From contig PQWQ01000024.1 of NCBI GenBank assembly GCA_002943765.1, positions 560,501 through 624,500 of the forward strand: DNA of 64,000 nt. Direction: 5' to 3'. Below, piece by piece: positions 13,455 to 30,297 of the stretch; positions within the stretch are counted from its first letter, which is position 1, and the number at the start of each line of letters is the position of its first letter. The position numbers and the translations under genes were made by a program. Origin of the DNA: Psoroptes ovis. Taxonomy: Eukaryota > Arthropoda > Arachnida > Sarcoptiformes > Psoroptidae. The notes beneath the pieces were generated by a model. It saw only the letters and a list, made by a program, of their open reading frames with translations. It was not told the DNA's origin and searched no databases.

Positions 13455-13615
13455 CGGGGGGGGGTCAGAGGAGTGAATTAAGCTCGGGGTAAGCCCAGTA
13501 AAGCTTAGCTGGAAGCTGGAAGGGTGAGATGGAAGTGAACACCGGATCGAGAGCTGGAAGGGTAATACGGGGGCCGGCTTAGGGAGCCAGCCCAGTCAAA
13601 GGGAGTGATAGGTTT
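13455..13615. other. GC-rich island with hairpin
   Basis: About 160 bases much richer in G and C than surrounding DNA, with an eight-G run, the word AGCTGGAAGGGT twice (about 13508 and 13551), and a hairpin whose arms are GGGCCGGCT and AGCCAGCCC around TAGGG. It could be a structured RNA gene, a foreign fragment or an eroded element; I recognise no RNA family. Confidence 0.4.
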
Positions 13616-14196
13616 GTGCACGCGTTTTGGGTAATTTTTCAGAGTAAATAATAAAAGGCAAATGTTCTGTCGGAAAACTGGTTTTTTACTTTGCATTTTG
13701 GGTTGGTTAATATTGGAATTATGCGAGAATTTCAAGTTTTAATTCGTAATTTTCAAGTTGAATTTCGTAGTTTTCAATGTAATTTTAAACGGTGCAATTA
13801 CGAAATTCAATTTGAAAACTACGAAATTCAACTTTAAAACTATGAATTAAAACTTGAAAACTTGAAACCCCTGTATATGATTGTAGTTTTAAGTATTGGC
13901 GTGAATATACACGTAAATATATGAAGAACAAGAGAAAATACGAAAATATGAACACGTACGCACACATATATACATGAATATTTTAATATCTCTAAGGCTT
14001 ACACAGGGCGCCACGCCAAAAAATAATCGAAATTCGAAAATGACATTCGAAGCTCGTTAATGACGACTGGTTTGTTACGAGCATTACGCGTTGGACAATT
14101 CCGGTTATGCCCGGCTGGCCGGCCGGCCAGTCGGACAATCCCCCGAGTTGTTGGCGGCGCCACGAGCGAGAAAAACTTTGCAGAAACTTCAAGTCT

Positions 14197-14219
14197 AAGG
14201 CGCCCGGTGGCGCCTTGTA
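14197..14219. repeat. Short GC hairpin
   Basis: AAGGCGCC and GGCGCCTT form a perfect 8-bp stem around a CGGT loop. It sits in a GC-rich patch that also has the palindrome CTGGCCGGCCGGCCAG about 90 bases upstream. No T-run follows, so a bacterial-style terminator is not implied. Confidence 0.55.
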
Positions 14220-17200
14220 ATTGTCGGTGAATGCTCACCGAGGATGATACGTGAATTTGTACGAATCAAAGACTTGGCAAGCATTAAAAACCAACAGCAG
14301 CCAACCAACCAGAAAACCGTGGCAAACAAACACGAAATCAAATGATGATGATGAAGATACTGGTTAATATACGTAGCCTTATGAAGCTAATGACAAGGTC
14401 GATGACTGCCAAGCATAAGCAAACAATGATAATCGCGTAAAAGTATGCGTAACCATTCATCATTCATTGGTTCATTGTATTTGAATAAACATGTTCGAAT
14501 CATGTTTGATTTGATTTAATTATCATTCATTTAAATTTGAAATACGAATTATAATTAATCACATGACATCTACAAAATGACAAAGGTCAAAGTTTATTTC
14601 GAGAGTTTATCAGGGGTTTATCAGGGTTTATTGAAGCAATTCACAAGTGATTACAAGCACAAATGGCTCGAATCTTTAAGAAATTCTTGGGCGCAGCCGG
14701 TCAGCTTTCAGCTAAAGCTTATGGCTGAATTACCTAATTATTCACCGCCAAATTATCGGCCAGAATTCTCGGAGAAATTTCTTCGGGAAATTCGACGAAA
14801 TTCTGGCCCCGATCCTGGCCCTGATTCTACTGAAATTCTGGCCTCGATTTCACCGAGTGTTTGGCCGAACATTTCACCGAAAATTCCCGGAATATTTGGC
14901 CAAATATTCATCATTCATCACAAATGTTTGCGTGCAGCAGCACCTCGGAAAAGTTTTGAAACTTAGAAGCAAAGAATTGGCCAAAAAATATTGGCCAACC
15001 GAGCGCGTGCTAATGATAATTACCACGCACGAATATACGAACTTACATTCATAGCATTCATATGGCATACGTACACATAATAATAATACGAACCAATATA
15101 TCACATATTCGTCGGTTCGTACACGCATATAATTTTTCCGGCGAAAAATATATGATCGACGGCGTCGGCGTCATTGGTTCGGGCTTTTCGGCTGATGGCA
15201 ATGGTGGTGGCTGCTGCTGTTCTCGTGATATATCACGTATATATGATCGTGTATCGATGATTACACTACCACCAGTGAATTATATATTTTCTATGGCGTT
15301 TCTGTTGCCACGAGTACGCACGTACTTAATACGTATTTCTGTGCGCGTGTTTTCTAGTGGTGGACCATGTCCACTATCGGCATGGAAGAATTCGAATGAA
15401 TTCACGAGGAAAACGAGGGGAATTTCCGAAAATTTCCGGACAAAATATGGCGCCAAAGGCGCCACCTTTTGTTGGTTTGTAAATATTTTTGACAAGTTTT
15501 TCGACCTTTAAAACATCGAATTTGTGCTTGTTACTGCTGTTGCAAGTTGCACGGGTGTATACCTCATACTTTATTTGAAGAAGAGGATTTGTACACACAA
15601 ATGCACGTGTGCAAATACTTTTGAATTAACAATAGTTAAAGGTAGAAAATAGCCAAAGGTACAGGGGTCAAGCAGGTCAGTTTTCGAGGTATAATCTTTG
15701 GAATTTTTCGTTTTTCAATGGTCGAATTTTAAGGGTCAAAATTGCACGCATTTTAACGAAGCTTCACGTAGGATTCGAATCGAATAAATTCGAATTTATA
15801 TCAAAGGTAACCACCTGATAGATGAATCTGTGATTTTCATGTAAATATCCTCATCGAAATAACCAACAACAATATGACCACCAAAGCGCAATCAACAAGC
15901 GCAGCAAGCCAAGCAATGTATAACCTGCTTTTTTTTGATTATTTCAAAGGTATAAACCTTCAATAATTCTGGTTTTTTCAGCTTGTTCGTTTAGCAGGTT
16001 GCTGAGTTGGCTGGCCGGTCATTTCAACTCATACCAACCTGTATACGCGTATGCATTGAATACCTGTATATTTTGATGACATGGCATTCGAATAATGTAC
16101 TACGCGCGTCGTACACACACAAATATTCAAAGGTATATACCTGATACAATTGAAACGTTGCAAATTAGGAAAATTTTGAGGGAGAAAAAATTCGAAATAC
16201 GTGTTTGACCTTTTGACACAAGTGTTTGATTTATGGAAAAAAGTTATGGGGACCTTTTTCAAAGGTATTTTTCGAAGCTTTTTTTTTCAAAGCTCAAAGG
16301 TAGCTATCTAGCTCTCTGAGGCTATCCAAGGCTATACATGTTGAATACGTGCGTGTTTTATTGATTCACCCAGGACAAATAAGGTGATTTACGTGTGACG
16401 TGGTTCGTTTGTTAGTAAAAATTTGGTTTTTTAAGAGGTAAAGGTCGTGTGAAAGGTTTTGCTGTGGAATTTTTTGCTGTATTTGGCCAGGTCTTTGAGT
16501 TGGACATTTGAAATTTCAAACAAAGGTAAGCTTACCATTTGAAAGACGTTTGATGATTTTGTACGATGATTAAATCGAATCTATGGATCAAATTGATTGG
16601 TAGTAATCAGTCATAAGATCAATGATGTTGATAAATCATGGTCAATGTTGATGATGATCATATTGGATGATATCGATGATGATTGATTGACATTGAAACA
16701 TTCGATAACACAAACAAAACATAAAAAATAACGAAACATTGAATCAAACACGTGCAAATACGTGTGTATTTTTTTCTTAATAATTTGAACTTGAACTTTT
16801 TTTTGAAATTTTTTTGAATCAATAAAATCACTGAACAAATCAAACAAAAATTACTCTTTGAACCGTTAAAAAAAAAGGAATCAACTTTGAACCATTTAAT
16901 TAATTTGAACTTTGAAAAAAAAATATCACCAGAATTTGTTTTTTAATGCAGCAAATGATTTTTGTGGTCATTGAATTGTCAAATGTTGATTCACTTAATT
17001 CATTTCTTAAATTCAGCTGATCTGATTCATTTGATTCGATTAAATACAGCTGATTCGATTTGAATTCATTTAACACAATTGATCTGATTCAATTCGAAGA
17101 TGGTCGTCGATTTAATTTTGATTCCAAACACCAAACAAACACCAAAAAAAACAATTTGTCAAAAAACAGTACGTAATCATTAGTTGACTGGTTTGAATTT

Positions 17201-17421
17201 GATTTGTTTGATTTGATTTAAATTGTTTATTTGCATTATTTGAATTGTTTATTTGTCGATGCATGTATGTGTTCATTGCTTGCTTACTATCGTAGCTGAT
17301 GCAGTTGTTGATGCTGCTTATGCAACGATGGTCGATGTCCTCTGATTTGATTTGATTTGAAGAAGAAATGATTTAAATTTTTTTCATTTTTAAAAATACG
17401 AGAATTGCACACAGACAAATT

Positions 17422-17502
17422 TTAGGTTGTCCGGAAAGTTTTGGCCGATTTTCATAAACAAATCTATTTGATTAAGCGGAATGAACTTTTCGGACAACCT
17501 AA
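17422..17502 (-). mobile_element. Mariner-type MITE, subfamily B
   Basis: 81 bp from TTAGGTTGTCC to GGACAACCTAA; the inner sequence is the reverse complement of the plus-oriented copies (GATTAAGCGGAATGAAC near the right end). No coding capacity. Confidence 0.85.
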
Positions 17503-19044
17503 TATGTATAAACTCATAGAAATAAATCAAACTCGCATACACACTCAACACACGCAAATAAACACACAAACACAAAAAGCCAGAAATACCAACCACACGA
17601 GCTCAAAGACCCTCTCTCTCAATTGTTTGTGTGTTGGTTGATGGTGTATTTTTGATGGTGTATCACACTTGTTTCTCTCTGTGTGTGCATGTATGTATGG
17701 ATGGTGCACACTACTAGTCACTGATAATGATGATAATACTAAGACATACACAATCGAATCAAATAAACAAGTAAACAAGTGAATAAACAAATCGAAAATT
17801 TGAATCGAATCAATGATATTTACGATGTTTAGAACGATGTTTACGACGAAAAATCAAAATTATTTCAATTCAAATGATGATTGGAGCGCGTTTACTTGTC
17901 AAATTTTGGTTGAATCGAGGCTATTATTATGTATTTTTCACGAGTAGTTTTGATTTTGATTTGATTTTTGGTTGATTTTGTTCAATTTTGGTTGATTTCG
18001 ATTGATTTCGAATTAAAACAAGCGAAAAACGTAAATACACGTGCTGACAGTTTCAATGGCAATTCATTGAAAATTTTTTTCAATGATTTTATTCAAAGGT
18101 TTTAAGGTCAAATTTTTTGAGAATCAACTTTAAATTATGACCAAAATATCGAAGAATTATTCAAAAAAATATTCACAGCATTCATTTTTAGATATTCGAC
18201 CAAAAAATGGCCGATTTCGACTGGTAAAACCAAGCACGTAGTGCTTACGAAGAACACGTATTCACCGTACACCATATTACTACCAACTATAGACTTATTG
18301 AATGTTATAAACACGTATACAAGAATGAAATGAATGTAAAACAAGTGTATTTTTGGTTAATTTTTCATTCATTTCATTTCGTTCATTTATTTGTTTGTTT
18401 GACAAAGAAATCTATTCACTGGTTGGTAGGTTGGTGGTTGCTGGCTTGATGATCACTGGTTGATCATGTGCCACTACGACCACCAAACAACCAGAAATCA
18501 ATGAACACACTGAATGAATCAAACCCAGACCGGCCAGGCGGCCAGCCAGCCGACCAGCCGCGCCATCAAGGGTCGAATCGTCTCTCTTGGTTGGTCGGTT
18601 TTCTGGTATTCGATTGTGTTTTGATGGCCCACAAACGGACTCTTCCGAATTTACCCGAAAACCGGTAATGGCCACTGATACGTATAACATTGACACTTGT
18701 TGCATCGTACCTTGGTAGATCTTGGCTTTGTGAGATTCACTTGACATTCTTTTTTCGAATGGCATCAAGGTGGTAACCTCTTTGATCATTATTCGAAGAA
18801 CTCTTCTGCTTCTCTCTCAAAGGTAAAGGCCTTTGAATTATTTTGAAATTGTTTTGCTGTTTACTATCTCACAATCGTTCAAGGGTTTGGCCGTCATTAC
18901 GCCATTTTCGATGCGCACATAATTCATCATTAAATAGGGTAAGGTTATACATTTTGCAAATGACAAATGGCTGCTGCTGTTGCTTGGAAATTGTATTCGA
19001 CGTATTGTATGTATATCATTAGATGCACGCAATCTTTGATTTTA
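17503..19044. other. Intergenic, nothing supported
   Basis: AT-rich DNA with CA/AC-rich stretches near 17520-17580 and a short GC-rich patch near 18530-18590 that includes CCGGCCAGGCGGCCAGCC. No gene, RNA or element is supported. Confidence 0.5.
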
Positions 19045-19125
19045 TTAGGTTGTCCGATAAGTTCTTGCCGATTTTCTCATGATTCCCTACGATATAATCG
19101 GCAAAAACTTTTCGAACAACCTTTT
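19045..19125 (+). mobile_element. Mariner-type MITE, subfamily C
   Basis: 81 bp starting TTAGGTTGTCCGATAAG after a TA. The inner sequence includes CTACGATATAATCGGC, shared with the copies at 28567, 40359 and 60752. Right end partly eroded (GAACAACCTTTTA). Confidence 0.8.
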
Positions 19126-19454
19126 AGAATCAAAGACAATTCATCATTTCGAAGACAATTGGTCATATTATATTCAAAGGTTATAAGCTTTAAGGTTATA
19201 CATCATTTCTATTCGATGAAAAGAATAGATTTTGTATCTATGAATTATGTAGCTATGGCGTAAGAAGGTGGTAAACAATGGTAATAAATGAAGCCGGTCA
19301 ACAACAGAGTGAATGATTATTGAATTTTTTCAAAGGAGAAAAATTTTGAAAAATTCAAAATTTTAAAATTTCAAAGGAGAAAAAATTCAAAATTGAAAAA
19401 AACAATAAAATTTTTTGCATGCAAAGCGCCATTCAAATTTTTTAAATTACTACT

Positions 19455-19530
19455 TTTGAATGCCGGGCATTTTTGTTAAATCACTAAGAAAGCATAGTAA
19501 TTAAAACGTACTGCTACGTCAAATTTAAAA
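19455..19530. repeat. Possible eroded copy of the ACGT-palindrome element
   Basis: Contains TTGAATGCCGGGCATT followed about 40 bases later by ACGTACTGCTACGTC, the same order of motifs as at 53058 and 58140. Ends are not definable. Confidence 0.35.
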
Positions 19531-20711
19531 AATTTATAAAACTACAAAACACGTATTGAAACGCTTCAGAAGCAAATTTTTTTAAATTTAAATTTCATCT
19601 ACAATTTATCATCAGAAATCACAATTCATTCATCATTACACTCAACAATAGTTGGATTTCTTAGAGAAGAAACAAAGAAAAGCTACAACCTTACCTAGAA
19701 ATGGCAAGAAAATGGCTAGAAATCACAATACAAACCCAATACAAACCAATACGTATACCAAATACACGGCTAAGCAGTGATGAATGCAGCCATAGTGGCT
19801 GCAATATCAAATCACACAGATGCACGCAGTGTAACCAACCAAATAAACAAAAACAATCGACAATCAAAGCAAATCATCATTAAATCACAAATCAACAAAA
19901 TCAAAATCAACACAGCCACCACCACCAGCAAAGCGAGTTCATTAAACTTGAACTTGTGAATCAGAACAAAATAAATAAACGATTTGTTCATAGACAAACA
20001 TATACACACATATGTACATCTGTAATGATGATTACCACTTTACGTACCAACAAACAAATAACTCCTGTTGATGCATAATCATTAGCTGGCTGGCTGGATG
20101 GGTTGAGCTAGTGGGTGTACACGCTGCTGCGTTGTGCGTAGCATCAAGAATCTTCTTCAGGCATCTTCAACCGAGCATCTTAAAGTATCGTCTTCAACCA
20201 AGCATCTTAAAGTATCGTCTTCGAGCGTCGTCTTCGAGCATCTTTGAAGCTTCGATTGGCCATTAATCAGTGCTGGTGCGTGTATGTGTGTATCTGTGTG
20301 TGTGTGGTTGATGATTATCATTCGTATTTTTCATTGATCAGAAGCATCTTAGTTCGAAGCAAATCATTCGAATCGATATCAGTCAATGATATCAATTTGA
20401 TTCGATGATTTTTTTGGTTTTTTTGTTTCTGTTTACTTAAACTGCAACTGATTTTATCATATTTACACGAGTTTTTGAAATTTTAGAATAATTTGGGGAA
20501 AAATTAAAAATAAATTTTGAGTTTTTAATAGATTTTTCTGTCGAAAAAAAAATTTGGTAAAAAAAAAATTTCAAATTTTGCCGCCAAATTTTTTAAAAAA
20601 TTTTCGATTTCAATTTTAGTGTCGCCATCTGTCGTTGTAAATAAATGATAATTTTCAAAATTTTTCAATAGTCATCATCATCACTACGCCATCTTTTGTT
20701 CTAGATTCGAA
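19531..20711. other. 3' flank of dsRBD gene 1 and intergenic DNA
   Basis: Contains a 27-bp tandem repeat at 20165-20245 and a second copy of the GCCATCTGTCGTTG word near 20623. Long A and T tracts near 20540-20600. No gene supported. Confidence 0.5.
20165..20245. repeat. 27-bp tandem repeat, two full units plus partial
   Basis: Units at 20165-20191 and 20192-20218 differ by one base and share AGCATCTTAAAGTATCGT; a degenerate third unit with CGTCTTCGAGC follows. Confidence 0.8.
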
Positions 20712-21734
20712 TTAATTTTCTGTATTTAATTTTGATTTTGATTTAATGACATCAACAAAAATTTTTTCTACTTTTTGTGATAATGATTGCTTGACCATCG
20801 GTGATAATGGTTCACCATCGGTCGGTGTTGTCACTATCGATGATGATGAATCATATGATGGCGGTATTTCATTACCATTTTCAACATCCACATCATCAAT
20901 AGATTTGCCATCGTTGATATCGTTGATTTTGTTGTCATCATCACCATGATCACCATGACCATCATGTTCATCATTACCATCTGTCTGGCCAGTCTTCACA
21001 TCATCATCTCGGGCTTCGAATGCAGCTTTATCATCACGAACATCATCATCAATCGAATCATCACAACGATGATCACCATTATCATAATCATCATAATCAC
21101 TATCGGCAATAAAATGACGTTGAATATAATCAATAGCATTGTATGCTGACCACAATATGGCCAAACGTTTCGATATAGCATGGCCATAGAATTTCAATTC
21201 TTTACCACCACCATTATTATTATTACCATTATCATTATCATCAAGGTTAGTATTGTTGTTGTTGTTGTTGTTATTATTATTCAGAGTATCAATAATACAT
21301 TCACAATGATAATATTTTCGATAATATTTATCATCAATTGTTTTATCATAAATATTATACATTGGTAATTGAAAATTTAATAATTCACAATGTTTTTGTA
21401 AATATTCTTTAGCATTCATTAATAATTCAATTTTTGTTCCATCATTGGATTCAATACCATTATCAACAATGATTGAACCATTTATTGAACCATTATTTGA
21501 TGGTATCGATGATGATGTGGTCGATTTATGATCATATTTCTTCATGCCACCACCATTATCATCACCACAGCTGAATGCATCATTAGTCGATTTATGACCA
21601 TCGCTGCTGAATGCATCATTAGTCGGTGCTACTGCATCATTATCGGCTGATGGTGCTTGGTTACTTGGCTGCTGTTGGGGCTGTTGAACGACTTGATCAT
21701 TGTTTACTTCGCCCGTTTCTTCTTGAACAGCCAT
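20712..21734 (-). CDS. dsRBD-like protein 1 (Asn/Asp-rich)
   Basis: Single exon of 340 residues; ATG at 21734 has an in-frame TGA nine bases upstream. I do not recognise an orthologue. Residues about 105-208 fit the double-stranded-RNA-binding fold order (helix, three strands, helix): a first helix NAKEYLQKHCELLNF, the PMYNIYD strand, an HCECII strand, then YGHAISKRLAILWSAYNAIDYI, which corresponds to the SKKxAKxxAA helix of the family. The loop between the second and third strands is expanded by about 28 Asn/Asp/Gly residues. The flanks are low-complexity, with NDAFS repeated near residues 39 and 51. The binding helix keeps SKR but lacks the usual AK-K pair, so RNA binding may be weak. It lies about 470 bases from a second gene with a similar domain, which suggests a local duplication. 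Domain call is from pattern reading only. Confidence 0.65.
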   Translation of the reverse strand: MAVQEETGEVNNDQVVQQPQQQPSNQAPSADNDAVAPTNDAFSSDGHKSTNDAFSCGDDNGGGMKKYDHKSTTSSSIPSNNGSINGSIIVDNGIESNDGTKIELLMNAKEYLQKHCELLNFQLPMYNIYDKTIDDKYYRKYYHCECIIDTLNNNNNNNNNNTNLDDNDNGNNNNGGGKELKFYGHAISKRLAILWSAYNAIDYIQRHFIADSDYDDYDNGDHRCDDSIDDDVRDDKAAFEARDDDVKTGQTDGNDEHDGHGDHGDDDNKINDINDGKSIDDVDVENGNEIPPSYDSSSSIVTTPTDGEPLSPMVKQSLSQKVEKIFVDVIKSKSKLNTEN

Positions 21735-22203
21735 CGAGTTTCACCGGGTGATTATTTGTTGATATAAATGGTCGGTTTGAAATGATAACAAATGTTCAAT
21801 AATCGATGATATCGTTCGATTTAATACAATTTACGATTCGATTTTCGAATGTTTTCAGTTGATTAGAATTCGATTTTCGAATGTTTCGACTAACAGAAAA
21901 TTAAGGAGAAAAACACCCACTCATCTAAGACATTGATGATGATAGCACTAATTACTGTAAGACATTGATGATAACGATGATGATTATCATTACTTTGTGG
22001 CTCATTTGAAATGGCAATTTTTATTATTATTAATTTATCATCATTTCTGGTACTGTATCAAAGGTTTCTATGGTATCATTCTATGGTAATTGATTGATTG
22101 GTGAGTAAAACACTTGTCACTGGTTATTATTATCTTGATGAGTCTTGTTTACACACACAAATATCATTAATTAATTAGATTATCATTGAAATCGATTGTT
22201 GCT
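21735..22203. other. Spacer between the two dsRBD-like genes
   Basis: Expected promoter of gene 1. Contains two direct copies of ATTCGATTTTCGAATGTTT (about 21837 and 21870) and two of TAAGACATTGATGAT (about 21926 and 21957). No MITE and no open frame linking the two genes. Confidence 0.5.
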
Positions 22204-22695
22204 TTAATGTTGATTTGAAAATTTACTTTGAAAACAATCGATCTTTGTATTATCATCAGGTATCGATTGATCACCCGTTTGATTCCGGCGACCGCAACAG
22301 CAGCAGCATCGATGATTATGGCCGTGGTAGTTCGCCGTTTGTTGATGATCACGGCCGTGGTGATGATCAAACGATATCCGATGATCTGGCCACTGCTGAT
22401 GCTGCTGTAAATATCTCATAGCATCGGATGCCAGCCGTAATTTGGCCAATCGCTTCGAAATGTCCGATTGTTCCAGCCGTAATTGAATCGAATCAATCGA
22501 TAGCCGAATTGTATAGAATTTTTTCAAATCAATACGAATGGATCGAATTTTTTCAAATTTTGGTTTCGACCAATTCCAGCGGTGACATAATTGATTTAAT
22601 TGATTTATTGATTCATATAAACTAATTAGTTCATATGATGGTGGTGGTGGTCGTTGATGATGATTGGTTGATTCATCATAATCATCAACGTCCAT
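22204..22695 (-). CDS. dsRBD-like protein 2
   Basis: Single open exon; the ATG at 22695 sits in a good context (AACAATGG) and gives 163 residues, although the frame is open slightly further upstream. Residues about 27-99 resemble a double-stranded-RNA-binding domain: a first helix, KPKFEKI then strand-like YTIRLSI and LRLEQ, and a final helix SDISKRLAKLRLASDAMRYL matching the family's SKKxAKxxAA helix better than its neighbour does. The His of the usual GPxH segment is absent. The C-terminus is His/Arg-rich with five consecutive Cys near 131-135. A weak donor (GTAAAT) near the end leaves open a further exon. No orthologue recognised; probable tandem paralogue of the gene at 20712-21734. Confidence 0.6.
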   Translation of the reverse strand: MDVDDYDESTNHHQRPPPPSYELISLYESINQLNQLCHRWNWSKPKFEKIRSIRIDLKKFYTIRLSIDSIQLRLEQSDISKRLAKLRLASDAMRYLQQHQQWPDHRISFDHHHGRDHQQTANYHGHNHRCCCCCGRRNQTGDQSIPDDNTKIDCFQSKFSNQH

Positions 22696-23115
22696 TGTTA
22701 ATTTGATTTGGTTGAGTATTGTATTAAATTGATTCAAATATCGATTCTATCGAAGTAGAATTTGATTTAATTAAATATCGAATCTGAATTGGATTCGATC
22801 AAAATTGTTCCTTCAATTGTCATTAAAACACTTTGAATTCTGTCGAATCATTCGATCGAATGCTGTTCGAAATAATGCTAAATCATCCAAATTCATCAAC
22901 TACCAGCAATAAATAAATGATATTAATCAATTGTAATCATTCACAGACAACAATCCATTGAATATGTCAATGTATCATCATTGAATAATGATGATCATCA
23001 TTTTCATCATCAATGATTATTGAAGATTATGTTTATGATTATGATCATCATCATCATCATTTGTAATTGTTACCATTATTATTATCATCGTTATTATGGT
23101 TTATACCACAATATA
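22696..23115. other. 5' flank of dsRBD-like gene 2
   Basis: AT-rich sequence with TCATCA-rich simple repeats near 22975-23060. No gene or RNA recognised. Confidence 0.5.
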
Positions 23116-23208
23116 TTGGGTTGTCCCATAAGTTCTTGCCGTTTTTTTTTTTTTTTTTTTTGATTGTTTTTCATTTGAAAAACGGCAAAAACTTATGGGA
23201 CAACCTAA
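23116..23208. mobile_element. Mariner-type MITE, subfamily A
   Basis: Bounded by TTGGGTTGTCCCATAAG and GGGACAACCTAA. Arms form a long near-perfect hairpin; the centre is expanded by a T run of about 20, making it longer than other copies. Confidence 0.85.
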
Positions 23209-23323
23209 TATTTGACAGCCATAAATATTTAATTACCATTCGACGATGACTGTGTGGCAGTCGAATATTGTTGGTCGGAATGAGTGATTCGATTCGATGT
23301 AATTCAGTTGTAGTGTTTTTGTA

Positions 23324-23404
23324 TTAGGTTGTCCGTAAAGTTCTGGCCGATTTTCATGAGCAACTTTATCGGATTAAGCGGAGCGAACTTTTCGGACAAC
23401 CTAA
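23324..23404 (-). mobile_element. Mariner-type MITE, subfamily B
   Basis: 81 bp flanked by TA, TTAGGTTGTCC to GGACAACCTAA; inner sequence in inverse orientation. Confidence 0.85.
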
Positions 23405-23644
23405 TAATTCAGTGAATGTGTAATTGAATGTATGGCAGCTTTCACAAAATGTTCGATTGATTCAAAACCATTGATTATGGCTGATTTTTTTCTTCTGAAA
23501 AATTCAAATATTTGAAATTCATGGCAAGTAATATAACCCACAAAACATCATCCATTTATGATGATCAATAAATTTTCCAATAAAAAACAATAAAAATCCA
23601 AACAAATTGAACAAATTTCCATTGAAATTCAATAGAAATTCATA

Positions 23645-23724
23645 TTAGGTTGTCCCATAAGTTCTTGCCGTTTTTTAAATTTTTTTTCATTCAAAAAACA
23701 GCAAGAACTTTCCGGACAACCTAA
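23645..23724. mobile_element. Mariner-type MITE, subfamily A
   Basis: 80 bp flanked by TA; left end reads GTCCCATAAG while the right arm ends CCGGACAACC, so the two arms match two variants. Confidence 0.85.
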
Positions 23725-24192
23725 TATTTTCAATGGGAATTTGTTCAATGTTTTTTTCTGTCGAAAAAAAATGTGAAATTTATTGCCATTTTAAGGGTTT
23801 TCGTAAGGCTATAGTTGTTTCATGGTCTGCATTCCGTTTATTGGAGATAAATTACAAATGAATTGGGGCCATAATTCACCGATAGATCATTGATATGCAT
23901 TGAATTCGAAGACTTTCAATGTGTCATAAATGTCTGTTTTATGAGCCATCAAAATATCAATCCTTTGGGTATCAAAGTGATGAATCGAGGTCAAGGTTTA
24001 TGCGTAAGGATTGTCTGGAGTCGAAGCCTTCTAGTCGATCCAAACAATCGATTGAATTCGATGAAATTTTAATTAATCAAATCAAATGAAGATGAATGAA
24101 AAACAATTAAAAATGATTAATTAATGAATTAATTAACAAATATTACAATTGAAATATTCATATCGATTGCACAGACAGTCTTATAATCAGCA
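23725..24192. other. Intergenic, nothing supported
   Basis: AT-rich DNA between MITEs and the piggyBac-type element downstream of the CDKL gene. A 60-residue plus frame here has no recognisable features. Confidence 0.5.
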
Positions 24193-24347
24193 TTAACCCT
24201 TAGCACTCGAGGCATTTACAGCGCAAGCGAGCCAGCAGCTCCACGATTTTTCAGACTCAGGTAAAATGGTGACTGATGGGCGTCTATAGAGTTGCTGCAT
24301 TACATCTTATGGTGAGTGATGCTCGCCGCTCGAGTTTTAAGGGTTAA
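24193..24347 (+). mobile_element. piggyBac-type MITE, copy 2, abutting the CDKL stop
   Basis: 155 bp with TTAA at each end, CCCTTAGCACTCGAGG at left and CTCGAGTTTTAAGGG at right. Its right end lies 16 bases beyond the stop codon of the minus-strand kinase, so it should form the start of that gene's 3' UTR. Confidence 0.85.
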
Positions 24348-24363
24348 AGCACTCAGGTATTGG

Positions 24364-30297
<5,934 letters not shown>

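Larger units (their letters stand above)
12711..17421. other. Gene-poor interval, including a GC-rich island
   Basis: No supported gene. It includes blocks with recurring GGCCAGAATTC-like words (about 12910-12990 and 14755-14900), the GC-rich island at 13455-13615, GGCGCC clusters near 14000-14220 and 15450-15470, and many CAAAGGTA words between 15640 and 16520. Short open frames lack recognisable domains. Confidence 0.5.

Noticed and set aside
15062..15511. 149-codon plus-strand frame
   Set aside because: No family features; overlaps repeat-rich GC patches and an opposite-strand frame of similar length.
18412..18789. 125-codon minus-strand frame
   Set aside because: Arises from a GC-rich repeat stretch and has no recognisable domain.
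20712..22695. The two dsRBD-like frames as exons of one gene
   Set aside because: The downstream frame has an in-frame stop nine bases before its ATG, and no phase-compatible acceptor was found between them.
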